This document shows, piece by piece, positions 42,812 to 51,825 of a stretch of 64,000 nucleotides of DNA (the first letter of the stretch is position 1; every line of letters begins with the position of its first letter). The notes beneath the pieces are model-generated. The model searched no databases, was not told the origin of the DNA, and was given only the letters and a program-made list of their open reading frames with translations. Location: NCBI RefSeq assembly GCF_002149965.1, contig NZ_MSQB01000020.1:42934-106933 (forward strand), written 5' to 3'. The position numbers and the translations under genes were made by a program. This DNA is from Novosphingobium panipatense (GTDB lineage: Bacteria > Pseudomonadota > Alphaproteobacteria > Sphingomonadales > Sphingomonadaceae).

Positions 42812-42863
42812 TGTCTCGTCTTTTCACTCGGGGTCCGGCGCCGCCGGCAGGTGGCGCCATGGG

Positions 42864-43787
42864 TTAATCGGTCTCTTCGGCCATTTCCGTGACCGGAGGA
42901 TGGAGACGAAGCCGCGTGACGCGGCGCTCGTCGCCGTCGGTGACTTCGATGCGCCAGCCGCTGTCATGGTCAAGGACGGTGCCGACCGCGGGAACCTGCC
43001 CGGCCAGGACGAAGGCGAGGCCGCCCAGGGTGTCCACCGCTTCCTCGACTTCGGCGAGGCGCGGGTCGATCCGTTCTGCCACATCATCAAGCTCGACGCG
43101 GGCGTCGGCGTCCCAGATACCGTTCTCTTGCGAAATTAGCAACTCTTCGGGGGCGTCGTCGTGCTCGTCCTCGATGTTACCCACGATTTCCTCGACGAGG
43201 TCCTCGATCGTGATGATGCCGTCGGTGCCGCTGTACTCGTCGATCACCACCGCCAGATGGGTGCGCTGGGCGCGCATGTCGGCCAGCACGTCCAGCGCGC
43301 CGCGCGACTGGGGCACGTAGAGCGGCTGGCGCAGCAGGCTGGACCAGTCCTCGGGCGGCTGTTCGCCCCGCGCCAGCAGGGGGAACACGTCCTTGATGTG
43401 GATCATGCCCTTGATGGCGTCGAGAGAATCCCCGTAGACCGGCATGCGGCTGTGGCCGTGCTCGGCGAAGGCGTCCACCACTTCGGCCCAGCTGGCCGAG
43501 GCGGGGATCGCCACGATTTCGCTGCGGGGCACGGCGATATCGTCCGCATCGTGCTCGCTGAAGTGGAGCAGGTTGCGCAGCATCTGCCGCTCGATCGAGG
43601 AAAGATCGCCGCGGGCGAGGGCTTCTTCCTCGCCGTCGCCTTCATGTTCGTTGATGACGCCTTCGATCTGCGCGCGAAGCGACTGATCGCCGTCGTTCTG
43701 GAAAAGTCTCCGAAATACACGCCAGAGCGTGCCGGTACTGTCCCCGTCTCCCGAGCCGGACTCGGTGTGGCGGCCATTGTCGGCCAT
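42864..43787 (-). CDS. corC: CorC/HlyC-type CBS-domain protein
   Basis: A 307-residue cytosolic protein of the CorC/TlyC family: a CBS pair at residues 75-200 (VPRSEIVAIPASASWAEVVD, ALDVLADMRAQRTHLAVVID, DEYSGTDGIITIEDLVEEIV) and a C-terminal transporter-associated domain. No DUF21 membrane domain is present, as in E. coli CorC (YbeX). It is the third gene of the phoH-ybeY-corC cluster, which in many proteobacteria continues to lnt; here the LysR gene follows instead. Linked to magnesium/cobalt handling and ribosome maturation in related species. Confidence 0.92.
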   Translation of the reverse strand: MADNGRHTESGSGDGDSTGTLWRVFRRLFQNDGDQSLRAQIEGVINEHEGDGEEEALARGDLSSIERQMLRNLLHFSEHDADDIAVPRSEIVAIPASASWAEVVDAFAEHGHSRMPVYGDSLDAIKGMIHIKDVFPLLARGEQPPEDWSSLLRQPLYVPQSRGALDVLADMRAQRTHLAVVIDEYSGTDGIITIEDLVEEIVGNIEDEHDDAPEELLISQENGIWDADARVELDDVAERIDPRLAEVEEAVDTLGGLAFVLAGQVPAVGTVLDHDSGWRIEVTDGDERRVTRLRLHPPVTEMAEETD

Positions 43788-43810
43788 CGTCCTGTGTTAC
43801 CCCTGTAAGG

Positions 43811-44317
43811 TTAAGTTCTGTCGCCATATGGGTCGGCAATGCCGATGAGGGCAAGAGCCTTTGTTTCAAGGGCCTCCATCGCCTCGGCATCCTCGTCCGA
43901 AATCTCGTGGTCCAGTCCGGCGAGGTGGAGCAGCCCGTGGACGATCAGATGGCTGGCGTGATGCGCCACCGGCACGCCCTTTTCCTCGGCCTCGCGCGCG
44001 CAGGTCTCGAAAGCGAGGGCGAGATCGCCCAGCATCTCGGGCGGCCCGTCGGGCGCGAGATCGAGCAGGTCGGCGCGTTCGAGCATGGGGAAGGACAGCA
44101 CGTTGGTGGGCTTGTCCTTGGCCCGCCATTCGCGGTTGAGGACGTGGACTTCCGCGTCCGACGTGAACAGCAGGCTGGCCAGAAGGCGCGGGTTGTCCAG
44201 TTCCGGCGCCACCTGCACCAGCGCTTCCAGCGCGGCTTCGGCAATGTCGGCCCAGTCGGTGGCGACCCCGTCTATGGAGGCGGGCCAGGGGGCTTCGATA
44301 TCGATTTCGAGATCCAT
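43811..44317 (-). CDS. ybeY: Endoribonuclease YbeY
   Basis: A 168-residue metalloprotein. The zinc-binding signature HLIVHGLLHLAGLDH matches H-G-x-L-H-L-x-G-x-D-H near the C-terminus. The N-terminal part has LLASLLFTSDAEVHVLNREWRAKDKPTNVLSFPM, the family substrate-side region. YbeY acts in 16S rRNA 3' maturation and ribosome quality control. It lies between phoH (38 bases upstream) and corC (23 bases downstream) on the minus strand. Confidence 0.95.
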   Translation of the reverse strand: MDLEIDIEAPWPASIDGVATDWADIAEAALEALVQVAPELDNPRLLASLLFTSDAEVHVLNREWRAKDKPTNVLSFPMLERADLLDLAPDGPPEMLGDLALAFETCAREAEEKGVPVAHHASHLIVHGLLHLAGLDHEISDEDAEAMEALETKALALIGIADPYGDRT

Positions 44318-44355
44318 TCCCGGCCCCTTGGCGCAAAACCTCCCGAGAAGCTACT

Positions 44356-45411
44356 TCAGCCTTGCGCCTGATCCGCCTTAGGCGCCGATGGATCGACGTA
44401 AGGCCCTTCATAAGCCTCGACGATGCGGCCGACGATCGGGTGGCGCACCACGTCCTGCACGGTGAAGCGCGTCACGTCGATGCCGTCCACGCCTTCCAGT
44501 CGGCTCACCGCGTCGGCCAACCCGCTCATGCGGTCGCCGCCGGGGATGTCGACCTGCCGGGGGTCGCCGCAGACGACCATGCGGCTGTTCTGGCCGAAGC
44601 GAGTGAGGAACATCTTCATCTGCTCGCGCGTGGTGTTCTGCGCTTCGTCGAGGATGACGAAAGCATCGGCCAGCGTGCGGCCGCGCATGAAGGCGATCGG
44701 CGCGATCTCGATCTCGCCGCTGGCGAGGCGGCGTTCCACCTGCTCGGGCGGCATGCAGTCGTAGAGCGCGTCGTAGAGCGGGCGCAGGTAGGGGTCGACC
44801 TTGTCCTTCATGTCGCCGGGCAGGAAGCCCAGCTTTTCGCCCGCTTCCACGGCAGGGCGCGAGAGGATCAGGCGCTGGACCGATCCGGTCATGAGCTGGC
44901 TGACCGCCTGCGCCACCGCAAGGTAGGTCTTGCCGGTGCCTGCCGGGCCGAGCGCGAAGATCACGTCCGAACGGGCGAGCGCGCGCATATATTCGATCTG
45001 GGTGGCCGAACGCGGCACGATCGTCTTGCGGCGGGTGCGGATCATGATCGGCGGGGCGCCGGTATCGCCGGAGATGATGCCCTCCAGCGTCGGTTCGGCC
45101 GACATGGCGATCAGCGATTCGACCGCGCCGGCATCCAGGGCCTGGCCCTGCTCCAGCCGGTGATACATGCCCTTGAGCGTATCGCGCGCGCGGGCGACGG
45201 CGTCTTCTGGGCCTTCGATCTGGATCTTGTTGCCGCGCGCGGCAATGTAGACGCCGAGCCTGTTTTCGACCTGTACGAGATTGGAATCGAACTGGCCGAA
45301 CAAGGCCCCCAGCAAAGTCTGTTCGTCGAACTCGACTTCGACACGCGCCCGGCGGTGTGCTTCGGGCCTGAACTGCGCCGTTTCACCGGCACGTGCTGCT
45401 TTGCGGGCCAT
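44356..45411 (-). CDS. phoH: PhoH-like ATPase
   Basis: A 351-residue protein with an N-terminal KH-like region (FGQFDSNLVQVENRLGVYIA, TLKGMYHRLEQG) and a C-terminal P-loop ATPase. Walker A is GPAGTGKTYLAVAQA near residue 155 and Walker B is DAFVILDEAQNTT. PhoH proteins bind RNA and accompany YbeY; the operon order phoH-ybeY-corC is conserved. The start ATG at 45411 is preceded by a GGAG-type site on the minus strand. The 280 bases to the right are divergent leader toward the RcnB-like gene and show no further feature. Confidence 0.93.
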   Translation of the reverse strand: MARKAARAGETAQFRPEAHRRARVEVEFDEQTLLGALFGQFDSNLVQVENRLGVYIAARGNKIQIEGPEDAVARARDTLKGMYHRLEQGQALDAGAVESLIAMSAEPTLEGIISGDTGAPPIMIRTRRKTIVPRSATQIEYMRALARSDVIFALGPAGTGKTYLAVAQAVSQLMTGSVQRLILSRPAVEAGEKLGFLPGDMKDKVDPYLRPLYDALYDCMPPEQVERRLASGEIEIAPIAFMRGRTLADAFVILDEAQNTTREQMKMFLTRFGQNSRMVVCGDPRQVDIPGGDRMSGLADAVSRLEGVDGIDVTRFTVQDVVRHPIVGRIVEAYEGPYVDPSAPKADQAQG

Positions 45412-45691
45412 GTGCTCCTTTCAGATGAGCATGCTTTCGTTCTGTCTCGAAGATGGCTCCGCGCATCGCGTCCTGCAAGATATCCCTATCCGAAAATTGC
45501 GCGCTTCACCGGGGATAACCGGGCGTTTCGGCGCGGTCTTCCGCGATTTGTCGCAGACTTGCGACGAACCTGAAATTTTCCTGCAAACAATATTTTAGGT
45601 CCGTTCAGCTTGCCTGGGGCAAACCTGAACCCACAGACCGACCGGAAGACTCCACAGCCTTCGGGTGCGATCGGTTCAAGGAGAAGCAACA

Positions 45692-46183
45692 ATGCGCAAG
45701 TTCATCATGGCCGCCCTGGCAGCAAGCGTCATCATCCCCGCGGCGGCAATGCCGACAATGGCTTCGGCGCAGAGCGCCCGCGAAGTCCGCGACAGTGCCC
45801 GCGACGTGCGCCGCGACCAGCATGATCTGCGTCAGGCCCAGCGCTACGGCGACCGCCGCGACGTTCGCGATGCCCGCCGCGATCTGAACAGTTCGCGCCG
45901 CGAACTGCGCGAGGACTGGCGCGACTATCGCCAGACCCATCGCGGCGACTTCCGCCGTCCCGCCTACCAGGGGCCGCGCGGCTATCGCTATCGCCCGGTC
46001 GCCGTCGGCTATCGTTTCCAGCCGGCCTACTACGGCAGCCGCTACTGGGTGAACGACTATGGCCGCTATCGCCTGCCCGCCCCGCGTTCCGGCCACCGCT
46101 GGGTTCGCTACGGCAACGACGTGGCCATGGTGAACATGCGTTCGGGCCGGGTCGTCACCGTCCACAACGGTTTCTTCTGGTAA
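45692..46183 (+). CDS. RcnB-family exported protein
   Basis: A 163-residue protein from the ATG preceded by AAGGAG (45679-45684). The Sec signal is MRKFIMAALAASVIIPAAAM with cleavage near ASA. The middle is very rich in Arg/Asp with heptad-like repeats (AREVRDSARDVRRDQHDLRQ). The C-terminal domain (YWVNDYGRYRLPAPRSGHRW, then VRYGNDVAMVNMRSGRVV and ending NGFFW) matches the RcnB family, whose E. coli member affects nickel and cobalt homeostasis. The metal role is inferred from the family only. Terminators follow at 46193-46268. Confidence 0.85.
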   Translation: MRKFIMAALAASVIIPAAAMPTMASAQSAREVRDSARDVRRDQHDLRQAQRYGDRRDVRDARRDLNSSRRELREDWRDYRQTHRGDFRRPAYQGPRGYRYRPVAVGYRFQPAYYGSRYWVNDYGRYRLPAPRSGHRWVRYGNDVAMVNMRSGRVVTVHNGFFW

Positions 46184-46237
46184 TAACCGCCACCGGCGCC
46201 CGAAACAGGGCGCCGGACGAGTCCCAGGCGGGTCGCG

Positions 46238-46268
46238 AGGGCCTCCGGCGCAAGCCGGAGGCCCTTTC
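46238..46268 (+). terminator. Rho-independent terminator after the RcnB-like gene
   Basis: AGGGCCTCCGGC/GCCGGAGGCCCT stem with a GCAA loop, followed by TT. A second hairpin CCGGCGCCC/GGGCGCCGG lies just upstream (46193-46216). Confidence 0.8.
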
Positions 46269-46323
46269 GCTTGCGACGGGCCGGGCTTGCGGGAAGACGC
46301 ACTCCCCGGCTAGCCTGGCCCTC

Positions 46324-46911
46324 ATGAGAAGCACTCCCCGCGCCCGGCCGCTGGCGCTCGCCCCGCTCTTCGTCCTCGCCCTCGGCCTCTCGCTGGCCGC
46401 CTGCAAGAAGGACGCCGCGCCGCCCGAGGCCACCGCTAGCGCCGAAGCGAGCGAGGAAGCCAGCCAGCCCGCACCGATGAGTGCCGAGGACTGGATCCGC
46501 GCCAACCACAAGGATGCGCTCTCCACCGATCTCGGCAAGCTGCAATATGCCACGGCGGAAACCGACCTCGACGGAGACGGCACGCCGGAAGTGCTGGTCT
46601 ATCTCGGCGGCCCGATGTTCTGCGGGACGGGCGGCTGCAACCTGGTGGTGCTGAAGCGGCAGGACGGCGATCTCGTCCAGGTGAGCGAGACCACCGTGGT
46701 CCAGCTTCCGGTCGGCGTGCTGGACAGCACCTCGCACGGCTGGCGCGACCTTGCGGTCAGCGTTTCGGGCGGCGGCATGGCGGAAGGCGTCTCGCGCCTG
46801 CGCTTCACCGGCCGCGCTTATCCCGCCAATGCCAGCGTGGAAGTGAGCCCGGACGCGGCCCCGATCGCCAAGCCCCTGATCGCGGAAGACGCGGTAAAGC
46901 CGCTGGACTAA
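46324..46911 (+). CDS. Putative lipoprotein with a calcium-loop-like motif
   Basis: A 195-residue protein with lipobox LAAC near residue 27 (LGLSLAACKKDAAPP), then a Glu/Ala/Ser-rich linker. The segment ATAETDLDGDGTPEVLVYLG carries D-x-D-x-D-G-x-x-E, like the calcium-binding loops of FG-GAP/VCBS or EF-hand-like repeats. It also contains a Cys pair (MFCGTGGCNL). Such lipoproteins are common in sphingomonads, but no function is established. The next gene begins 60 bases downstream, with the shared 21-bp motif in the gap. Confidence 0.72.
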   Translation: MRSTPRARPLALAPLFVLALGLSLAACKKDAAPPEATASAEASEEASQPAPMSAEDWIRANHKDALSTDLGKLQYATAETDLDGDGTPEVLVYLGGPMFCGTGGCNLVVLKRQDGDLVQVSETTVVQLPVGVLDSTSHGWRDLAVSVSGGGMAEGVSRLRFTGRAYPANASVEVSPDAAPIAKPLIAEDAVKPLD

Positions 46912-46927
46912 AGGGGCGGCTGAACGG

Positions 46928-46948
46928 GAAACCGTTTTCCTACAACCC
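46928..46948 (+). promoter_or_regulatory. 21-bp motif shared with the lysozyme promoter region
   Basis: A G followed by AAACCGTTTTCCTACAACCC begins 44 bases upstream of the small HTH gene start. The identical 21 bases occur at 60296-60316 in reverse orientation, upstream of the minus-strand lysozyme gene. Part of it (GGAAACCGTTTTCC) is palindromic at 12 of 14 positions. Confidence 0.75.
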
Positions 46949-46971
46949 GGGGCGCGGGTTACTCTGCCGCC

Positions 46972-47211
46972 ATGACCCAGCCCCGCACCCGCCGCCCCAA
47001 TTCACGCTATCGCTGGACGAGAGCCAAGGCGCTCGCCTTTCTGCACTTGCTCTACCACGGCCGCTCGGTAGCGGCGGCGGCGCGGGAGGTGGGTATGAGC
47101 CGCCAGTCGGCCTATCGCCTGCGCGAAAGACTGGGCGCGGACTTCGCCGCCGTCTGGCGCGAGGCACAGCGCAGCGGGGCGATCCGCCGCGCGGTGCTTC
47201 AAGAGGTATAA
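46972..47211 (+). CDS. Small helix-turn-helix protein
   Basis: A 79-residue basic protein with one HTH: ALAFLHLLYHGRSVAAAARE leads into VGMSRQSAYRLRERLGADFA, with the second helix giving specific DNA contact. The rest is basic (TQPRTRRPNSRYRW at the start). Single-domain HTH proteins of this type act as regulators or as small terminase-like DNA recognition subunits in phage-derived systems. The second idea is speculative but fits the shared 21-bp motif with the lysozyme gene. No ribosome-binding site is obvious, so the transcript may have a very short leader. Confidence 0.7.
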   Translation: MTQPRTRRPNSRYRWTRAKALAFLHLLYHGRSVAAAAREVGMSRQSAYRLRERLGADFAAVWREAQRSGAIRRAVLQEV

Positions 47212-47342
47212 GGTGACACTTCCGGCACAAGGTGACGGTTTTGCCCCTGGACCGTGTCAACCGTGTCAAGCGCGTGTCACCTTGCAGCCTGTTCCCCGCA
47301 GCCTGTTTCCCTTTGCCCGCACTTACGCTATCCGCGCGCGTC

Positions 47343-49091
47343 ATGAGCGATAACCAGACCCTTTACGCCGCCTTCGCAGGCCACCTCAACGCCGCGCTCG
47401 ATGCGCTCGAAGCAGCGGGCACGCTGCCCGGCGGGTTGAAGCGAAGCGCGATCACGGTCGAGCCGCCGCGCGATGCCTCGCACGGGGACCTCTCGACCAA
47501 TGCGGCCATGGTCCTCTCCAAGCCCGCCGGCATGAAGCCGCGCGATCTGGCCGAAGCGCTGGTGGCGGAACTGTCGAAGCTCGAATCGGTGACTTCGGCC
47601 GAGATCGCCGGGCCGGGCTTCATCAACTTGCGCCTCTCGGCCGCGACCTGGATCGCCGAACTGCGCGCGATCGGCGCGCTGGGGTCGAACTATGGCCGCT
47701 CGGAGATGGGCGGCGGCACGACCGTCAACGTCGAATATGTCTCGGCCAACCCGACCGGCCCGATGCACATGGGCCACTGCCGCGGCGCCGTGGTCGGCGA
47801 TGCGCTGGCGACGCTGCTGGAGTTCGCGGGCCACAAGGTCATCAAGGAATACTACGTCAACGATGCCGGTGCGCAGGTGCAGGTGCTCGCACGCTCGGCC
47901 CATGTCCGCTACCGCGAGGCGCTGGGCGAAGCGGTCGGTTCGATCCCCGAAGGCCTCTATCCCGGCGAATACCTGATCCCGGTCGGCCAGCAGCTCGCCG
48001 ACGAATTCGGCAGCAAGTACGTGGCGGCGCCCGAGGCGGAATGGCTGACGCTGTTCCGCGAAAAGGCCGTTGCCGCCATGCTGGTGATGATCAAGCAGGA
48101 CCTCGGCCTGCTGGGCATCCACCACGACCTGTTCTCCTCGGAAGCCGAGCTTCAGGCCTCGGGCAAGCCGGACGAGGCCGAAGCGTGGCTGCGCGCCAAG
48201 GGCCTCGTCTATGACGGCGTGCTCGAAGCGCCCAAGGGCAAGACGCCCGAGGACTGGGAGCCGGTGGAGCTGCCGCTGTTCAAGTCGACCGCGTTCGGCG
48301 ACGATCAGGACCGCCCGATCAAGAAGTCGGACGGCACCTGGACCTACTTCGGCGCCGACCTCGCCTACCACTTCCAGAAGGCCCAGAGCGCCGACGCGCT
48401 GGTGGACATCTGGGGCGCGGACCACGCGGGCACGGTCAAGCGCATCAAGGCCGCCGTCGCCGCCATGACCGGCGCCGACGGTGAGCCCACGCCGTTCGAG
48501 ATCAAGCTGGTCCAGATGGTCCAGCTGCTGCGCGACGGCGAGCCGGTGAAGATGTCCAAGCGTTCGGGCAACTTCGTCACGCTGGCCGAAGTCGTGACGG
48601 AAGTGGGCAAGGACGTGGTGCGCTTCACCATGCTGACCCGCAAGCCCGAAGCGCAGATGGACTTCGACTTCGCCAAGGTGGTGGAAGCCTCGAAGGACAA
48701 CCCGGTGTTCTACGTGCAATACGCCAATGCCCGCGTCCACTCGACCTTGCGCAAGGGGCAGGCCGAGGGCGGCTTCACCCCCTCGGGCGAGCATCTGGAG
48801 CTGCTGGGCGAAGAGGAACTGGAACTGGTCAAGCTGGCCGCGCAGTTCCCACGCATCGTCGAAGCCGCCGCCGCCGCGCGCGAGCCGCACCGCATCGCCT
48901 TCTTCCTCGGCGATGTCGCCGCCGCCTTCCACGGCTACTGGAATCTAGGCAACGACCGCGTCGAAAAGCGCTTCGTTAACGCTGCCGACGCTAACCTGAC
49001 CGGCGCACGGCTTTTCCTGGCCGCGCAGATCGGGCAGCTTGTCCGCAATGGCCTCGCGCTGCTCGGCGTCGAGGCAGTGGAGGAAATGTAA
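47343..49091 (+). CDS. argS: Arginyl-tRNA synthetase
   Basis: A 582-residue class I synthetase. The N-terminal Add-1 domain is followed by the HIGH-type motif in SANPTGPMHMGHCRGAVVGD (HMGH) near residue 140, and the family-typical KMSK region DGEPVKMSKRSGNFVTL near residue 400. The C-terminal anticodon-binding domain ends QLVRNGLALLGVEAVEEM. It charges tRNA-Arg. The ATG at 47343 is used in place of a longer, non-conserved opening. It starts the argS-SPOR-nagZ-scpAB-tatABC cluster. Confidence 0.96.
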   Translation: MSDNQTLYAAFAGHLNAALDALEAAGTLPGGLKRSAITVEPPRDASHGDLSTNAAMVLSKPAGMKPRDLAEALVAELSKLESVTSAEIAGPGFINLRLSAATWIAELRAIGALGSNYGRSEMGGGTTVNVEYVSANPTGPMHMGHCRGAVVGDALATLLEFAGHKVIKEYYVNDAGAQVQVLARSAHVRYREALGEAVGSIPEGLYPGEYLIPVGQQLADEFGSKYVAAPEAEWLTLFREKAVAAMLVMIKQDLGLLGIHHDLFSSEAELQASGKPDEAEAWLRAKGLVYDGVLEAPKGKTPEDWEPVELPLFKSTAFGDDQDRPIKKSDGTWTYFGADLAYHFQKAQSADALVDIWGADHAGTVKRIKAAVAAMTGADGEPTPFEIKLVQMVQLLRDGEPVKMSKRSGNFVTLAEVVTEVGKDVVRFTMLTRKPEAQMDFDFAKVVEASKDNPVFYVQYANARVHSTLRKGQAEGGFTPSGEHLELLGEEELELVKLAAQFPRIVEAAAAAREPHRIAFFLGDVAAAFHGYWNLGNDRVEKRFVNAADANLTGARLFLAAQIGQLVRNGLALLGVEAVEEM

Positions 49092-49094
49092 GTC

Positions 49095-49892
49095 ATGGCG
49101 AACTGGGGCCAGAATCAGGAAGGGGAACAGGACGGCCAGCGCCGGGGCTCCTTCCAGGACGATCTCGATAGCGGGCTCGATACCGGGCTCGATACCGGCC
49201 GCTCGGGCGGGGCGTTCGAGGAGGCTCAGTCTTCCGGCAAGCTCGAACTCGGTGACGAGGACGTGCGCCTGCCCTGGCTCGAAGGCGAGGACGAGGAATT
49301 CGAGGACCAGCAGGGCGGCGGCTCCGGCCAGACCCTGTTGCTCGTCGCGCTGGCGATCGTCGCCGTCCTCGTGATCGTCGGCGGGATCTGGTGGGCGACC
49401 CGGCAGAAGTCCGAAGCCCCGCTGGTCGCCAGCGGCGGCGTGATCGAGGCACCCAAAGAGCCTTACAAGACCCGCCCGGAAAATCCCGGTGGCGACGTCG
49501 TGGCGGGCACGGGCGATACCAGCTATGCGGTTGCCGAAGGGCAGAGCCGCATGCCGCAGATCGGGCAGGATGAAGCCCCGCCTGCGCCGCCGCCCGCGCC
49601 CAAGCCTTCGCCGAGCGCCAGTGCCAGCGCTCCCGCCAAGCCTGAGCCGGTCGTGACCGGCGTGGGCGTGCAGGTCGGCGCCTATACCTCCAAGCCTACC
49701 GCAGAAGCGGGCTGGAACGCCCTGAAGGTCCAGTATCCCGCACTCTCCGGCGTGAATCACCGCATCGTCGAGGGGCAGGCGGATATCGGCAAAGTCTACC
49801 GCCTCCAGGCCGTCCCCGGCGATCTCGCGGCGGCGCGGGCGCTGTGCAGCGGGATGAAGTCGGCCGGGCTGAGCTGTCAGGTCAAGCAGTAG
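49095..49892 (+). CDS. SPOR domain membrane protein
   Basis: A 265-residue bitopic protein starting three bases after argS. The cytosolic N-terminus is acidic and contains a short tandem repeat (LDSGLDTGLDTG). One transmembrane segment (TLLLVALAIVAVLVIVGGIW) near residue 80 is followed by a Pro/Ala-rich periplasmic linker and a C-terminal SPOR domain (VQVGAYTSKPTAEAGWNALK, VYRLQAVPGDLAAARALCSG). SPOR domains bind denuded glycan at the division site. The position between argS and nagZ is conserved in alphaproteobacteria. Confidence 0.92.
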   Translation: MANWGQNQEGEQDGQRRGSFQDDLDSGLDTGLDTGRSGGAFEEAQSSGKLELGDEDVRLPWLEGEDEEFEDQQGGGSGQTLLLVALAIVAVLVIVGGIWWATRQKSEAPLVASGGVIEAPKEPYKTRPENPGGDVVAGTGDTSYAVAEGQSRMPQIGQDEAPPAPPPAPKPSPSASASAPAKPEPVVTGVGVQVGAYTSKPTAEAGWNALKVQYPALSGVNHRIVEGQADIGKVYRLQAVPGDLAAARALCSGMKSAGLSCQVKQ

Positions 49893-49997
49893 GAAGGGGA
49901 AGGCAGGGGCCATCGCCCCTGCACTCCAGCTCCTTTCCACACTTCCCACCGCGCGGAATCTTGCGAAAATCGCAGAATCCTGCGACCAAGCGCGATT

Positions 49998-51008
49998 ATG
50001 ACACCCGCCATCTTCGGCCTCTCCGGGCTGACCCTCAGCGCCGACGAGCGCGCGTTCTTCCGCGATGCCGATCCGGCCGGCTACATCCTGTTCGGCCGCA
50101 ACGTGCAGGACCGCGAGCAGGTGCGCGCGCTGACGGACGCGCTTCGCGCGATCCACGGGCGCGAGCGGCTCTACATCACCATCGATCAGGAAGGCGGCCG
50201 CGTCGCGCGGATGAAGCCGCCGGTCTGGACCGCCTATCCGCCGGGCGGCGCGTTCGACAGGCTCTATGACCTTGCCCCCGCCAGCGCCATCGAGGCGGCG
50301 CGGGACAATGCCGAGGCGCTCGGACACGACCTTGCCGAGGTGGGGATCACGGCCGATTGCCATCCGCCGCTCGACTTGCGCCACCCCGGCGCCCACGACA
50401 TCGTCGGCGACCGCGCCTTCGGTGCCGATCCGATGCAGGTAGCCGCGCTCGGCCGGGCAGTGCTTCAGGGGCTCGCAAGGGCGGGCATCGTCGGCTGCAT
50501 CAAGCATATCCCCGGCCACGGCCGCGCCATGGCGGACAGCCACAAGGAACTGCCGACCGTGGAGGCAGGCGAGGAAGAGCTGGAACGCGATATCGCGCCG
50601 TTCCGCACGCTCTGCGACACCCCCTTCGGCATGACCGCGCATGTGCGCTATACCGCATGGGATGCCGAAAACCCGGCGACCCTCTCGCCTTACGTGATCC
50701 GCGAGATCATTCGCGGACGCATCGGCTTCACCGGCCTGCTGATGACCGACGATCTCGACATGCAGGCGCTTTCCGGCAGTGTGCCGGAGCTTGCCGAACG
50801 GGCGGTCGCGGCGGGCTGCGACATCGCGCTCAACTGCTGGGCGAAGATGGACGACATGATCGGCATTGCCGAACGCCTGCCCGCGATGAGCGCGGAAGCC
50901 GCCGCGAAGCTGGACCGGGCAATGGCCTCGGTCGCGGAAGCTGGGGCTACCGGCACCCATGCCGAACTGCTCGCCAAGCGCGATGCCCTGCTGGCGCTGG
51001 CGGGCTGA
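49998..51008 (+). CDS. nagZ: Beta-N-acetylhexosaminidase NagZ
   Basis: A 336-residue GH3 enzyme. The substrate and catalytic loop IKHIPGHGRAMADSHKELPT contains the K-H-x-P-G-H-G signature with the conserved Asp/His dyad, and RIGFTGLLMTDDLDMQAL holds the nucleophile Asp region. NagZ removes GlcNAc from muropeptides in cell-wall recycling and thereby can affect beta-lactamase induction. It lies between the SPOR gene and scpA, two bases before the latter. Confidence 0.95.
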   Translation: MTPAIFGLSGLTLSADERAFFRDADPAGYILFGRNVQDREQVRALTDALRAIHGRERLYITIDQEGGRVARMKPPVWTAYPPGGAFDRLYDLAPASAIEAARDNAEALGHDLAEVGITADCHPPLDLRHPGAHDIVGDRAFGADPMQVAALGRAVLQGLARAGIVGCIKHIPGHGRAMADSHKELPTVEAGEEELERDIAPFRTLCDTPFGMTAHVRYTAWDAENPATLSPYVIREIIRGRIGFTGLLMTDDLDMQALSGSVPELAERAVAAGCDIALNCWAKMDDMIGIAERLPAMSAEAAAKLDRAMASVAEAGATGTHAELLAKRDALLALAG

Positions 51009-51010
51009 CG

Positions 51011-51823
51011 ATGAGCACACCCGCCGAGCTTCCCCTCGATCACGCCGCGGCGCAGGCCCTGTGGGAGGGCGAGGAGCGCGCCGAAGCCCGCAAGGAAGCG
51101 CTCTATCTGGAGATCGACGGCTGGGAAGGCCCGCTCGACCTGCTGCTGGACCTTGCCCGGCGCCAGAAAGTGGACTTGCGCCGGATCTCGATCCTCGAAC
51201 TGGTGGCGGCCTACCTCAACTATATCGACGAGGCCGAGGCCCTGCGGCTGGAGCTGGCGGCGGACTACCTGGTGATGGCGGCTTGGCTGGCCTATCTCAA
51301 GTCCGCGCTGCTGCTGCCGAAGGACGAGCAGGCCGATCCCAGTCCTGAGGAACTGGCCCTGCGCCTGCAACTGCGCCTGCAACGCCTCGGCGCGATGCGC
51401 GAGGCGGCGGCGCGGCTGATGGGCCGCAACCGGCTGGGCCGCGACGTCTTCCCGCGCGGTGCCCCGGAAGGGCTGCGGGTGGAGCGCAAGTCGGCCTGGC
51501 AATGCTCGTGGTACGATCTCGTGCGGGCCTATGGTGACGTGAAAGTGCGCAGCCAGCCGGTGGTCCACATGGTCCGCGAGCGGATGGTCATGACGCTCGA
51601 CAGCGCGATCGCCCGCGTCTCCTCGATGCTCGGCGTCTCGCTGGACTGGATGGACCTGCGCGATTTCCTGCCTGCCGCCAGCGAGAATTGGGCCAATCCG
51701 CAGCTTCGCCGCTCGGCGCTGGCCTCTAGCTTCGTCGCCGCACTCGAACTCGCGCGTACCGGCAAGGCCGAGATCGCGCAGGAGCAGACTTTCGGCCCGC
51801 TCCGCCTCAAGGCCTGTAGATAA
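51011..51823 (+). CDS. scpA: Segregation and condensation protein ScpA
   Basis: A 270-residue kleisin. The N-terminal winged part has LEIDGWEGPLDLLLDLARRQ and KVDLRRISILELVAAYLNYI, which bind the SMC neck. The middle is rich in charged helices and contains ADYLVMAAWLAYLKSALLLP. The C-terminus (AALELARTGKAEIAQEQTFG) has the second winged helix that contacts the SMC head. It is followed two bases later by scpB and works with SMC (28382-31819). Confidence 0.94.
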   Translation: MSTPAELPLDHAAAQALWEGEERAEARKEALYLEIDGWEGPLDLLLDLARRQKVDLRRISILELVAAYLNYIDEAEALRLELAADYLVMAAWLAYLKSALLLPKDEQADPSPEELALRLQLRLQRLGAMREAAARLMGRNRLGRDVFPRGAPEGLRVERKSAWQCSWYDLVRAYGDVKVRSQPVVHMVRERMVMTLDSAIARVSSMLGVSLDWMDLRDFLPAASENWANPQLRRSALASSFVAALELARTGKAEIAQEQTFGPLRLKACR

Positions 51824-51825
51824 AG

